In this document: positions 20,439 through 29,421 of the stretch, in pieces
Numbering within the stretch: position 1 is the stretch's first letter
Layout of the letters: each line of letters begins with the position of its first letter
Assembly (NCBI RefSeq): GCF_023195695.1
Contig: NZ_JALPQG010000004.1
Location: 186,001 to 250,000 of the forward strand
Source of the DNA: Aliiroseovarius sp. S1339
GTDB taxonomy: Bacteria > Pseudomonadota > Alphaproteobacteria > Rhodobacterales > Rhodobacteraceae
Length of the DNA: 64,000 nucleotides
Reading direction: 5' to 3'
Notes under the pieces: model-generated
Seen by the model: only the letters and a program-made list of their open reading frames with translations
Told to the model about the DNA's origin: nothing
The model's database searches: none
Program-made: the position numbers and the translations under genes

Positions 20439-22097
20439 TTATATGTCCCCCTCGGGTTTCATCACAAGTGTGTGCCAGCCCGGCAGCTTGATCTTTTGTC
20501 CGTCTGCAATAGTCGTCTGGTCCGTATCCACCGATGTCCATGCCCCGGCAGGCAACACGAGGTCTTGTTCTGTGGCCCCGATATTGAAGGCGCACAGCAA
20601 CTTTTCATCGTCCAGGTTTCTGAAAAACCGCAACACCTGACCATCCGCCCTGACATCCTCTATCGAGCCTTTGGCAAGCGCCGGATGGGCGCGCCGCAGC
20701 GCTATCACCTGTCGGTAATGGTGAAGCAGCGATCCCGTGTCTTGCTCGGATCGTTCGACCTCATGGCTCAGATGCTCGGCTGCCACGGGCAACCATGGCT
20801 TTGCGGCACTGGTAAAGCCGCCATTGCTGTTCGAGGCCTCCCACACCATTGGCGTGCGACAGCCATCGCGGCCTTTGAACTCCGGCCAGAATTCGATGCC
20901 GTAAGGGTCTTGCAGGTCGTCAAAGGCAACCTCTGCTTCGGTCAGCCCAAGCTCCTCACCCTGATAGATACAAGCCGAGCCGCGCAAGCACATCAGAAGC
21001 GTGGCAAACAGCCGTTGGGCGTCTTCGGACAGGTTCCAGCGCGTCGCGTGGCGCACCACATCGTGGTTGGAATAGGCCCAACAGGCCCAGCCATCTTGGG
21101 CGACGCGGGCGACATGGTCCATCACCTCGGCCACGCGGGCAGCGTCGGGTTGGTCGCCTGATAGAAGCTCGAACGCATAGCACATATGGGCCAGATCATC
21201 GCCGGCAGTGTATTCACCCAGTATTTCCAACCCGCGCTGCGCATCACCGACCTCGCCCAGCAGGGCGCTGTTAGACGGCTCCATTACTGCGCGTAGCTTG
21301 CGTATGAAGTCCAGCGTTTCGGGGCGGTTCTTGTCATAGAGGTGTTCTTGGTGGTTATACGGGTTCACCGCTGGCGCGATTGAGGCATTGCGGTCCTCGG
21401 GCGGCAGTGGAGGGTTGTCACGAAGCTGGGCGTCGTGGGTGTAGAAGTTGATTGTGTCTAAACGGAAGCCATCGACGCCTTGATCAAGCCAGAACCGGGC
21501 CACGTCCAGCAGTGCCTCTTGCACGGCAGGTTCGTGGAAATTCAGGTCTGGTTGGGACACAAGAAAGTTGTGCAGGTAATATTGGCACCGGCGCGCATCC
21601 CACGACCAGGCCGATCCGCCAAAGATCGACAGCCAGTTGGTCGGCGGCGTGCCGTCGGGTTTTGCGTCGGCCCAAACATACCAGTTCGCCTTGTCGTTTT
21701 CACGATCCGCGCGGCTTTCGACAAACCACGGGTGCTGGTCCGAACTGTGGCTCAGCACGAGGTCGATCATCACCTTCAGGCCCAGCCCATGCGCCGTTTG
21801 CACCAGTGCGTCAAAATCCGCGAGCGTGCCGAACATCGGGTCCACATCGCAATAATCGGACACGTCATAGCCAAAATCTTTCATCGGCGAGGTGAAGAAC
21901 GGCGAAATCCAGATCGCACCCACCCCAAGGGTGGCGACATAAGGCAGACGACGGGTAATGCCGCGCAAATCGCCAATTCCGTCACCATTGTCGTCCTGAA
22001 AACTGCGCGGATAGATCTGATAGATCACCGCGCCGCGCCACCAGTCCGCCTGTTTGGCAAGATGCGTCAGTTCGCTTTTATTGACCGAAGCATTCAT
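20439..22097 (-). CDS. aglA: Alpha-glucosidase, GH13 family
   Basis: This cytoplasmic enzyme hydrolyses imported alpha-glucosides such as maltose, sucrose or trehalose to glucose. The 552 residues carry the GH13 blocks: DVDPMFGTLADF, VMIDLVLSHSSDQHPWF (region I), GFRLDTIN with nucleophile Asp214 (region II), LLGEVGD with acid/base Glu282 (region III) and YSNHDVVRH with Asp346 (region IV). QIYPRSFQDDNGDGIGDLRG at the start is typical of oligo-1,6-glucosidase-like members. No signal peptide is present. It sits inside the agl transport operon, so substrates come in intact. Linkage preference cannot be read here. Confidence 0.95.
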   Translation of the reverse strand: MNASVNKSELTHLAKQADWWRGAVIYQIYPRSFQDDNGDGIGDLRGITRRLPYVATLGVGAIWISPFFTSPMKDFGYDVSDYCDVDPMFGTLADFDALVQTAHGLGLKVMIDLVLSHSSDQHPWFVESRADRENDKANWYVWADAKPDGTPPTNWLSIFGGSAWSWDARRCQYYLHNFLVSQPDLNFHEPAVQEALLDVARFWLDQGVDGFRLDTINFYTHDAQLRDNPPLPPEDRNASIAPAVNPYNHQEHLYDKNRPETLDFIRKLRAVMEPSNSALLGEVGDAQRGLEILGEYTAGDDLAHMCYAFELLSGDQPDAARVAEVMDHVARVAQDGWACWAYSNHDVVRHATRWNLSEDAQRLFATLLMCLRGSACIYQGEELGLTEAEVAFDDLQDPYGIEFWPEFKGRDGCRTPMVWEASNSNGGFTSAAKPWLPVAAEHLSHEVERSEQDTGSLLHHYRQVIALRRAHPALAKGSIEDVRADGQVLRFFRNLDDEKLLCAFNIGATEQDLVLPAGAWTSVDTDQTTIADGQKIKLPGWHTLVMKPEGDI

Positions 22098-22100
22098 GTC

Positions 22101-23234
22101 TCAGCCCCCTTTGACCGAGCCGGCCAGCAGACCGCGCACAAGATAGCGTTGGAGTGAAAAGAAGACGGCAATCGGCACTGCGATCGACACGAAAGCCGAG
22201 GCTGCAAGGATTTCCCAATCTCCACCGCGTGATCCCAGAAGGTCAACAATGCGACCCGTCATCACGACCTGATCCTCACCGGTGCCCAGAAACACCTTGG
22301 CGACAAGCAGATCATTCCAGACCCATAGGAATTGGAAGATTGCAAAGGATGCCAGTGCTGGGAAGCTGAGCGGCAGGATGATCTTGCGGAAGATCGCGAA
22401 GTCTGATGCACCATCAACGCGGGCGCTTTCAATGATCTCGCCGGGCAGACCAGCCATATAGTTTCTGAGCAGAAACACCGCGAGCGGAAGCCCGAAGCCC
22501 GTATGGGCCAGCCAAATCCCGATATATCCCTTGCCGATCCCGATATTATTATGAAGTTTCAAAAGCGGGATGAACGCGACCTGAAGCGGCACAACCAACA
22601 GGCCCACAATGCCCGCGATCAACAAGGCGCGGCCTGGCATCTCCATCCACGCCAGCGCGTAGGCGGCGAAGGCTGCCACTAGGATCGGGATGATTGTGGC
22701 CGGAATGGTGACCGTTAGCGTGTTCAACAGCGCTTTGCCCATACCTTCGGCAAACAGCACCTCTCGGTAGTTGTCCAGCGTGAAGCCGGGCGGGGTTTCG
22801 GCGCGCACAAACAGGCGTTGGCCACGGCTGCCCGATGGCTGCTCGCTGTAGGCAATGCGGTAATCCCCGTTGGCCTCAACGGTGATTTGATGGCCCTTCG
22901 GATGGGTCGCAACCTCGCCGGGTGCGAAGGCTTCGGGCGCGCGAGAGGCGATGCCGAAAGCGGTGACGTTGCCGGACCCGCCTTCAAATACACTGCCCGA
23001 CAGAACCCAGCCCGCCCCATCAGGTGCGGCGTTGTCAGGGGCATCTGCGCGCACGATCACGTTGCGTTCGGATGCCGACAAGGCGGTCCACCAGCCCGAG
23101 GTCGAAATCGCGTCACGATCCCGAAATGAACTGACCAGAAGGCCGAAGGTCGGGATGATCCACAGCAGAACCAGGAACCCAACCGCAAGGTTGACCGCCC
23201 AAGTCAGGCGGGATTTAGTGCCAGCCATTTCCAT
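22101..23234 (-). CDS. aglG: Alpha-glucoside ABC transporter permease AglG
   Basis: This is a 377-residue inner-membrane permease. The first helix (LAVGFLVLLWIIPTFGLLVSS) is followed by a large periplasmic insertion of about 110 residues (roughly 42-155), a known trait of AglG. Five more helices and the EAA coupling loop (ESARVDGASDFAIFRKIILP) follow. AGGAG precedes the ATG, and the start overlaps the aglF stop by ATGA. Its neighbours are aglF before and aglA after. Confidence 0.93.
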   Translation of the reverse strand: MEMAGTKSRLTWAVNLAVGFLVLLWIIPTFGLLVSSFRDRDAISTSGWWTALSASERNVIVRADAPDNAAPDGAGWVLSGSVFEGGSGNVTAFGIASRAPEAFAPGEVATHPKGHQITVEANGDYRIAYSEQPSGSRGQRLFVRAETPPGFTLDNYREVLFAEGMGKALLNTLTVTIPATIIPILVAAFAAYALAWMEMPGRALLIAGIVGLLVVPLQVAFIPLLKLHNNIGIGKGYIGIWLAHTGFGLPLAVFLLRNYMAGLPGEIIESARVDGASDFAIFRKIILPLSFPALASFAIFQFLWVWNDLLVAKVFLGTGEDQVVMTGRIVDLLGSRGGDWEILAASAFVSIAVPIAVFFSLQRYLVRGLLAGSVKGG

Positions 23235-24229
23235 CAGCGGTTCTCCTTATGAGCGTTTGAGATGTTCCAGATCATCACTGGTGTCACCAACAGCATGATC
23301 ACCATCACGATGGCCGATCCGCGTCCGAAATCAGGCGATCCACGGAACATCCAGTCATACATGAGGTTGGCCAAAACTTGTGATCCCCACTGCCCGTTGG
23401 TCATGGCGAAGACGATGTCGAACACCTTCAGAACGGTGACGGTAATGGTCGTCCAGACCACCGCAATGGTGCCCCAGATTTGCGGAATTTTGATCTTGAA
23501 GAAGATTTGCAGCGCCGTGGCACCGTCAAGATAGGCCGCCTCAATCGTTTCTTCGCTGATGCCTTTCAGGGCGGCCGACAGGATCACCATCGCAAAGCCG
23601 GTTTGAATCCAGATCAGGATCACCATCAGGAAAATATTGTTCCAGAAGGGCAGCGTGATCCACGTCTGCGCGGTGCCGCCCATCGCTTCGACAATCGCGT
23701 TCAGCAGGCCGATCTGCTCACCCTGATTTTCACCGCGATAGTCATAGATGAACTTCCAAATCACCGAAGCGCCCACAAAGCTGATCGCCATCGGCATGAA
23801 GATCAGGCTTTGCGCGATAGACCCCCATTTGATGCGGTCGGTCAGTCCGGCAGCGACAAGCCCAAAGAAGGTCGAGGCTGCAGGCACAATGACCAGCCAC
23901 AGAAGGTTGTTGCCAAGGCTTTCGCGAAACTTCTCGTCGCCCGCCAGCCATGTGTAATTATCGACCCCAATGAATGCGCCACGCGTATCACGCATGGACA
24001 GAAAGAAGGTCGAAACCACCGGATAGACCAGATACATGGTCAGAACCAACAAGGCCGGCAGAACAAATAACCAAGGCCGGATCGCCGTCGATTTGTTGAT
24101 GTTAGCCCCGGCATTGGGCCCGCTTGCAGGATAAATCCGATCAAGCAGAATGTTTGAGAAATAGAAATAGGCAACACAGCCGAAGACGCCCACGATGATC
24201 GTCGAGACCGCAAATAATAGCTGGTCCAT
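23234..24229 (-). CDS. aglF: Alpha-glucoside ABC transporter permease AglF
   Basis: This 331-residue inner-membrane permease pairs with AglG. Hydrophobic segments include FAVSTIIVGVFGCVAYFYF at the start, WLFVLPALLVLTMYLVYPVVS, LLWLVIVPAASTFFGLVAAGL and SLIFMPMAISFVGASVIW. The EAA coupling loop reads EAAYLDGATALQIFFKIKIP. ATG at 24227-24229 is preceded by GGGGGAG. The upstream in-frame GTG would lie before that ribosome site. It overlaps aglG by 1 bp. Confidence 0.93.
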   Translation of the reverse strand: MDQLLFAVSTIIVGVFGCVAYFYFSNILLDRIYPASGPNAGANINKSTAIRPWLFVLPALLVLTMYLVYPVVSTFFLSMRDTRGAFIGVDNYTWLAGDEKFRESLGNNLLWLVIVPAASTFFGLVAAGLTDRIKWGSIAQSLIFMPMAISFVGASVIWKFIYDYRGENQGEQIGLLNAIVEAMGGTAQTWITLPFWNNIFLMVILIWIQTGFAMVILSAALKGISEETIEAAYLDGATALQIFFKIKIPQIWGTIAVVWTTITVTVLKVFDIVFAMTNGQWGSQVLANLMYDWMFRGSPDFGRGSAIVMVIMLLVTPVMIWNISNAHKENR

Positions 24230-24268
24230 GGCTCCCCCTGTCACCGCTGCGCGGCGATTTGAGTGGCT

Positions 24269-24297
24269 GGTTCCGGCAACAACTGACCGCCGGAACC
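24269..24297 (-). other. Stable hairpin between aglE and aglF
   Basis: GGTTCCGGC and GCCGGAACC form a perfect 9-bp stem with an 11-nt loop in the 87-bp gap between the binding-protein gene and the first permease gene. No U-run follows. Such hairpins protect the upstream mRNA from decay, so binding protein is made in excess, as in malE-malF. That role is inferred. Confidence 0.6.
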
Positions 24298-24316
24298 TAT
24301 TGTTATTATTTCAGAC

Positions 24317-25669
24317 TTACTTGATCGACTCCCACGTCGACTGGATTGACGCGGCCACTTCGCTAGCGTCTTTTCCTCCGGCGTAATCGACCATACCCGT
24401 CCAGAAGACACCTGCGCCAACGGCACCCGGCATCAGGTCCGAACCGTCAAACCGGAACGTGTCTGCGCTCAACAAAATGTCGTTCATCTTGGCGACCGTC
24501 GGGTCGGTATAGACGTCGGTGTTCACGCCCTTATGTGGGGTAAGGAAACCCTTTTGTGCCATCCAGACTTCATGCGCGATGGGGGATTTCAGGAATTCCA
24601 TGAAAGCCTGCGTTCCTTTGGAATCGCTGGTCACGCCCCAAACCGTACCCGCCCCCAGAACCGGCTTGCCAAGATCCTTGTCGGCGTAGGCCGGGAAATA
24701 GAAGAAATCCGCATCCACGCCAACTTCGGTGCCTTCCGGAAAGAAGGTCGGGATGAAACTGGCCTGACGGTGCATGTAGCATTGCGGTGGCGATGCAAAC
24801 AGGCCTTGCGGGCTGTCACGAAAGTCGGTCGTGGCAACAGCGCCCGCGCCGCCCGAGACATAGGCATCATTGCGGGCGAATGCGCCGAATTCCTCGATCG
24901 CGGCAATCACTTTCGGATCGTCGAAGGGCAGTTCGTTCTTGGTCCATGCGTCGTAGTCTTCAGGCGTGTTGATGCGCAGCATCATATCCTCGACCCAATC
25001 CGTCGCAGGCCAGCCTGTTGCCCCGCCCGATCCCAGACCGATACACCACGGCACCTCGCCGTCAGCCACGATCTGGTCGGTCAGCGCTTTTAGCTCTTCC
25101 ATCGACTGCGGCACTTCATAGCCCGCATCTTCGAAGTTTTCGGGCACATACCAGACCAGCGACTTTACATCGACCTTGTAAAAGAAGCCGTAAAGCGCAT
25201 CTGTGCCGTCTTTCCCAGCATATGTGCCAAGATCGACCCAGCTTTGGCCCGCAGCATAATTGTCGCGCACCCAGTCCGCCATTCCTTCAGGTAACGGCGA
25301 CAAAAGCCCCTTGCCTGCCAGATCAGCCGCCAGACCCGGTTGCGGGAAGATGGCGATATTGGGCGGGCTGCCAGCTTCGGTGTCGATAACGATCTGCTGC
25401 TCGAAGCTATCGGACCCGGCATATTCGACGTCAGCGCCCGTGGCGTCTTCGAAATAGGCGATCACGCTTTCCACCAGTTCCTTGTCCGGGCCGAGCCACG
25501 GACCAAGGATCGAGATCTTTTCGCCCGACAGGTCCATCTCTTTCAGCGCCTCATAGCTGTCCCAGCTAAACGCGCCTTCGCCCGGTGCAAATTTCAGATG
25601 GCCATCAGCCTGCGCCATACCAGCCATCAGCGCCAGCGCCGCCGCGCTTGCGTAAAATACGTTTTTCAT
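24317..25669 (-). CDS. aglE: Periplasmic alpha-glucoside-binding protein AglE
   Basis: This 450-residue extracellular solute-binding protein of the ABC importer has a signal peptide (MKNVFYASAAALALMAGMAQA, cleavage before DGHLKF). The mature part has the family features: ISILGPWLGPDKELVESVIAYF, YAGSDSFEQQIVIDTEAGSPPNIAIFPQPG, GVTSDSKGTQAFMEFLKSP. GGGAGG precedes the start. It is the first gene of the leftward agl operon, divergent from aglR across a region with two candidate operators. Confidence 0.94.
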   Translation of the reverse strand: MKNVFYASAAALALMAGMAQADGHLKFAPGEGAFSWDSYEALKEMDLSGEKISILGPWLGPDKELVESVIAYFEDATGADVEYAGSDSFEQQIVIDTEAGSPPNIAIFPQPGLAADLAGKGLLSPLPEGMADWVRDNYAAGQSWVDLGTYAGKDGTDALYGFFYKVDVKSLVWYVPENFEDAGYEVPQSMEELKALTDQIVADGEVPWCIGLGSGGATGWPATDWVEDMMLRINTPEDYDAWTKNELPFDDPKVIAAIEEFGAFARNDAYVSGGAGAVATTDFRDSPQGLFASPPQCYMHRQASFIPTFFPEGTEVGVDADFFYFPAYADKDLGKPVLGAGTVWGVTSDSKGTQAFMEFLKSPIAHEVWMAQKGFLTPHKGVNTDVYTDPTVAKMNDILLSADTFRFDGSDLMPGAVGAGVFWTGMVDYAGGKDASEVAASIQSTWESIK

Positions 25670-25833
25670 TCTTTCCTCCCTACGGCCCTTTCGGACCCAT
25701 TAGGTATTTCGGTCGGCTGCCCGACCCCGGCACCTATGCGCCGGATGACATTCCCAAAGCGGCCAAGAATGGCAGATTCGCCAAATCATCCAAAGCGCTG
25801 TGAATAGCCCAAGGTTGCGCAGAAATATCAACC

Positions 25834-25860
25834 TGTCAATCATCACGTTAGCGCAAACGT
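25834..25860 (-). promoter_or_regulatory. Candidate aglE promoter with overlapping palindromic operator
   Basis: Reading leftward, ACGTTTGCGCTAACGT (25845-25860) is a 16-bp palindrome with one mismatched pair and a central CG, the shape of a LacI-family operator. It is followed by TTGACA (25834-25839) as a good -35 box; AACCTT 17 bp further is a weak -10. AglR is the likely ligand. The rest of the 308-bp region between aglE and aglR holds a small hairpin (GGTCGG/CCGACC near 25711-25726) and no gene. Confidence 0.5.
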
Positions 25861-25945
25861 AAAAATCACCAAAATACTTTATTTTCAATGTTAAATATAA
25901 AACTTCCTTTGACGCAGGCCTTCGTGGTGGGTAACGTCAAAGCTA

Positions 25946-25961
25946 TTCAAACCGCTTTGAA
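25946..25961. promoter_or_regulatory. Candidate LacI-type operator upstream of aglR
   Basis: TTCAAACCGCTTTGAA is a 16-bp palindrome with a central CG and a single mismatched pair, ending 16 bp before the aglR ATG at 25978. It would fall inside the coding region if the longer in-frame start at 25888 were used, which is one reason to prefer 25978. Autoregulation by AglR is inferred. Confidence 0.5.
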
Positions 25962-25977
25962 AGCCGGTGCCGACGCT

Positions 25978-27018
25978 ATGACACTGAAAGAACTCTCGGG
26001 TTTGCTGGGCCTGTCCCAGACCACCGTCAGCCGCGCGCTGAACGGCTATCCCGAAGTGTCGGAAGCGACGCGAAAGAGGGTCGCAGCGGCCGCCCGCGAA
26101 CACGGCTATGCCCCCAACACACGGGCCAGAGCGCTTGCCACAGGCCGCGCGATGGCCATCGGCCACGTGATCCCGATCAGTTCGAAACACGAAATGGTCA
26201 ACCCGGTGTTTGGCGACTTCATCGCGGGCGCAGGCGAGGTTTATTCCCGCAACGGGTATGACATGCTGCTATCCGTCGTTCCAGATGATGACGAAGACGC
26301 AGCCTATCGCAGTTTTCTGACCAAACGGAATGTGGACGGCATCATCCTGCACGCCCCCACCCTGAATGATCCGCGCATTCCATTGCTAAACGCGCTGGGT
26401 CTGCCGTTTGTTGTGCATGGGCGCAGTTCGGATGCCCAAGCGCCCTATGCGTGGGTTGACGTCAACAACAAAAGCGCCTTTCAGCGGGCCACCGATTTCC
26501 TACTGGATTTGGGGCACGCGCGCATTGTCTTGGTGAACGGGCTCGAGCACATGGATTTCGCCATTCGTCGCCGCGCAGGTTATGAGGCGGCCCTGAAAGC
26601 ACGCGCCATACCCCCCGACCCTGCTCTTATGTTCGCAGGCGAAATGACTGAGGCGCAGGGCCACGACTTGACCCGGTCCCTGCTAGCTGGCCCCAATCCC
26701 CCAACGGCGTTTCTCGTCAGTTCAATGATCACCGCAATGGGTGTGCGACGCGGGATCGAAGAATTGGGCCTGACCATGAGCCGCGACGTGTCTTTGATCA
26801 CCCATGACGATGACCTGAGCTATTTCCGAAACGGCGCGGATATCCCAGTTTATACCGCCACGCGATCCTCGGTTCGCGATGCGGGGCGCAAGGCGGCCCA
26901 GATGCTGATCGACATCATGCAGGGGCGCGACACCGCACACGAAATCCTGCTTGAGGCGGACTTGACACTGGGCCAATCGACCGGGCCCGCAGCCCGGCTG
27001 AAAGTCGAAACGGGCTGA
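25978..27018 (+). CDS. aglR: LacI-family regulator AglR
   Basis: This 346-residue repressor presumably controls the agl genes. Its N-terminal helix-turn-helix and hinge read MTLKELSGLLGLSQTTVSRALNGYPEVSEATRKRV, and a periplasmic-binding-like effector domain (about residues 65-340) follows. The ATG at 25978 starts exactly at the conserved LacI N-terminus; an in-frame ATG at 25888 would add 30 unsupported residues and cover an operator-like site. It is divergent from aglE and is followed 63 bp later by the beta-glucosidase gene. Its inducer is likely an alpha-glucoside, by context. Confidence 0.92.
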   Translation: MTLKELSGLLGLSQTTVSRALNGYPEVSEATRKRVAAAAREHGYAPNTRARALATGRAMAIGHVIPISSKHEMVNPVFGDFIAGAGEVYSRNGYDMLLSVVPDDDEDAAYRSFLTKRNVDGIILHAPTLNDPRIPLLNALGLPFVVHGRSSDAQAPYAWVDVNNKSAFQRATDFLLDLGHARIVLVNGLEHMDFAIRRRAGYEAALKARAIPPDPALMFAGEMTEAQGHDLTRSLLAGPNPPTAFLVSSMITAMGVRRGIEELGLTMSRDVSLITHDDDLSYFRNGADIPVYTATRSSVRDAGRKAAQMLIDIMQGRDTAHEILLEADLTLGQSTGPAARLKVETG

Positions 27019-27081
27019 CAGTGGCGCCACCTTGGGCGGGTCAGCAAGATCACGAAACCCTTGTGAGAGAAGGAGTTTACG

Positions 27082-28416
27082 ATGCTGCCACATCGCACTG
27101 AATTTCCTGACGATTTTCTGTTTGGGACCGCCACTTCCGCCTATCAAATCGAAGGTCACGCGAAGGGTGGTGCCGGGCGCACGCATTGGGATGATTTTGC
27201 CGCCACACCGGGCAATGTGGCGGGGGCAGAAAACGGCGCGATTGCCTGCGGGCATCTGGACCGATGGGCGGAAGATCTGGACCTCGTGCGCGACGCGGGT
27301 TTTGACGTCTATCGTTTCTCAACCTCGTGGGCGCGCGTGCTGCCGGACGGGCGCGGCCCGCCCAACAGCGACGGCCTCGATTTCTACGACCGGCTTGTGG
27401 ACGGGATGCTGGAACGCGGGATCAAACCCGCTGCGACGCTTTATCACTGGGAACTGCCCTCGCCCTTGGCCGATCTGGGTGGCTGGCGCAATCGCGACGT
27501 CGCAAGCTGGTTTGCTGATTTTACCGAGGTGATCATGGGCCGCATCGGCGACCGCCTGTGGTCCGCCGCGCCAATCAACGAGCCATGGTGCGTCGCGTGG
27601 TTAAGCCATTTTGAGGGCCACCACGCCCCCGGCCTGCGCGACATCCGCGCCACCGCCCGCGCAATGCATCACGTGTTGCTGGCACACGGTCGCGCGACCG
27701 AAGTGATGCGGGGGCTGGACATGTCCAACCTTGGGGCCGTGTGCAATATGGAATATGCCGCCCCCATCGATGACACGCCGGACGCCCTGCGTGCCGCCCG
27801 TGTGCAGGACGCGATTTACAACCGGTTCTTCATCTCGGGCATTACCAAAGGCGTCTATCCCGACGAGGTTCTGGAAGGGATCGAGCCGCACCTACCGCAA
27901 GGCTGGCAGGACGATTTTGCGACCATAACCGCACCCATCGACTGGATCGGCGTCAACTATTACACCCGCAAGATTTATGGCCCCGCTGATCGGGTGCCTG
28001 CCCCATGGCCCGCCACGCGCGAGCATGAAGGCCCCCTGCCCAAAACCGCGATGGGGTGGGAGGTTTTTCCCGACGGGCTGGTCCATTTCCTTGACATGGT
28101 GGCGACGGACTATACGGGCGACATGCCGATCTATGTGACCGAAAACGGCATGGCCGGACTGGTCGAGCGCGACAGCGACCCGACCCATGACCCCGACCGA
28201 ACAGCGTATCTGGCCGACCACCTCGATGTGGTCAAAGCGGCCGTAAAAAAGGGCCTTCCGGTAAAAGGCTACTTTACGTGGTCGCTGTTGGACAATTATG
28301 AATGGGCTTTGGGCTATGCGCCGCGTTTCGGGCTGGTCCATGTTGATTTTGAAACACTGAAGCGCACGCCAAAAGCGTCCTATCACTCCCTCAGAAAGGC
28401 CTTGTCGCGCCCATGA
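27082..28416 (+). CDS. Beta-glucosidase, GH1 family
   Basis: This 444-residue cytoplasmic glycosidase releases glucose from beta-glucosides such as cellobiose. GH1 landmarks: FLFGTATSAYQIEG at the start, acid/base Glu167 in APINEPW, nucleophile Glu354 in YVTENGM, and the aglycone-site segment FTWSLLDNYEWALGY. AAGGAG precedes the ATG. It overlaps glucokinase by 4 bp (ATGA), so the glucose produced is phosphorylated by a coupled product. A beta-glucosidase inside an alpha-glucoside locus widens the substrate range. No signal peptide is seen. Confidence 0.95.
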   Translation: MLPHRTEFPDDFLFGTATSAYQIEGHAKGGAGRTHWDDFAATPGNVAGAENGAIACGHLDRWAEDLDLVRDAGFDVYRFSTSWARVLPDGRGPPNSDGLDFYDRLVDGMLERGIKPAATLYHWELPSPLADLGGWRNRDVASWFADFTEVIMGRIGDRLWSAAPINEPWCVAWLSHFEGHHAPGLRDIRATARAMHHVLLAHGRATEVMRGLDMSNLGAVCNMEYAAPIDDTPDALRAARVQDAIYNRFFISGITKGVYPDEVLEGIEPHLPQGWQDDFATITAPIDWIGVNYYTRKIYGPADRVPAPWPATREHEGPLPKTAMGWEVFPDGLVHFLDMVATDYTGDMPIYVTENGMAGLVERDSDPTHDPDRTAYLADHLDVVKAAVKKGLPVKGYFTWSLLDNYEWALGYAPRFGLVHVDFETLKRTPKASYHSLRKALSRP

Positions 28417-29372
28417 CCCCCTATTCGCTTGTTGCCGATGTCGGTGGCACAAACACCCGTGTCGCCCTGGCCAACGGTAAAGAGCTTCTGGCCGACAGCA
28501 TCGTCAAACACCGCAACACAGATCACGCCAGTCTTGCGGAGCTTTTGGCGAGTTATCTGCAAGGTCAAGGCAAGCCCACTTGCGACCGCGCTGCCGTCGC
28601 CATTGCAGGGCCGGTCAAGGACGGCGCAGGCCGACTGACCAACCTGAATTGGGAGATCGACAAGGCGACCTTGGCGAACGTCTCCGGCGCAGGTCGCAGC
28701 GCGGTATTGAACGACCTTCAAGCGCAAGGCCACGCGCTGGGGCACATCGCTGACGCCGATCTGGTGACACTGAAACAGGGTGACGACGAAAATCCGAACG
28801 CCGCCATGCTGGTCATCGGCGTCGGCACTGGCTTCAACTGCGCCCCGGTGTTTCAGACGGCCAAGGGGCGGTTCGTGCCCCCGTCAGAAGCCGGGCACCT
28901 GACCTTTGCCGCACGTGGCGAGGAACAGTGGGACCTGTCGCAATTCCTTGATGCAAAACTCGGACATGTCGCGGTCGAAGATGTCTTGTCGGGTCGCGGG
29001 CTTGAGCGATGCTACGCTTGGGCATCGGTCAAGGCAGGCCAAAACAAAACCGCCAGCACCGCCGAGGTTTTCGCCGCTGCCCAAGCAGATGACCCGACCG
29101 CAATCAAGGCCATCGGCGCGTTCACCGCGGCCTTGGGAGGCGTGGTCGGTGACCTTGCCCTGACGCTTTTGCCGTTTGGCGGCATCTATCTGGTCGGCGG
29201 CATGTCGCGCGCCATCGCGCCTTGGTTTGACCGCTGCGGGTTTGACGCGGCCCTGACAGATAAGGGGCGGTTCAGCAACTTCCTCAATGCCTTCTCAATC
29301 CGGCTGGTCGAAGATGACTACGCCGCGCTTTCGGGTTGCGCCCATTTCCTGGCGCGTTCAGACAATCAATAA
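28413..29372 (+). CDS. glk: Glucokinase
   Basis: Glucokinase phosphorylates glucose with ATP to glucose-6-phosphate. The 319 residues show the ATP/phosphate motif LVADVGGTNTRVAL at the start, VAIAGPV, LNDLQAQGHAL, VIGVGTGFNCAPV, PSEAGHLTFA and the second nucleotide-binding part LPFGGIYLVGGMSR, which is the group A (Glk) pattern rather than ROK. It overlaps the upstream GH1 gene by 4 bp and collects the glucose made by AglA and the beta-glucosidase. Confidence 0.95.
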   Translation: MTPYSLVADVGGTNTRVALANGKELLADSIVKHRNTDHASLAELLASYLQGQGKPTCDRAAVAIAGPVKDGAGRLTNLNWEIDKATLANVSGAGRSAVLNDLQAQGHALGHIADADLVTLKQGDDENPNAAMLVIGVGTGFNCAPVFQTAKGRFVPPSEAGHLTFAARGEEQWDLSQFLDAKLGHVAVEDVLSGRGLERCYAWASVKAGQNKTASTAEVFAAAQADDPTAIKAIGAFTAALGGVVGDLALTLLPFGGIYLVGGMSRAIAPWFDRCGFDAALTDKGRFSNFLNAFSIRLVEDDYAALSGCAHFLARSDNQ

Positions 29373-29421
29373 CAATCAATTTCGCGCTGACGAAAGGCGC
29401 TTATCTAGGCAGGAGGCTCTC

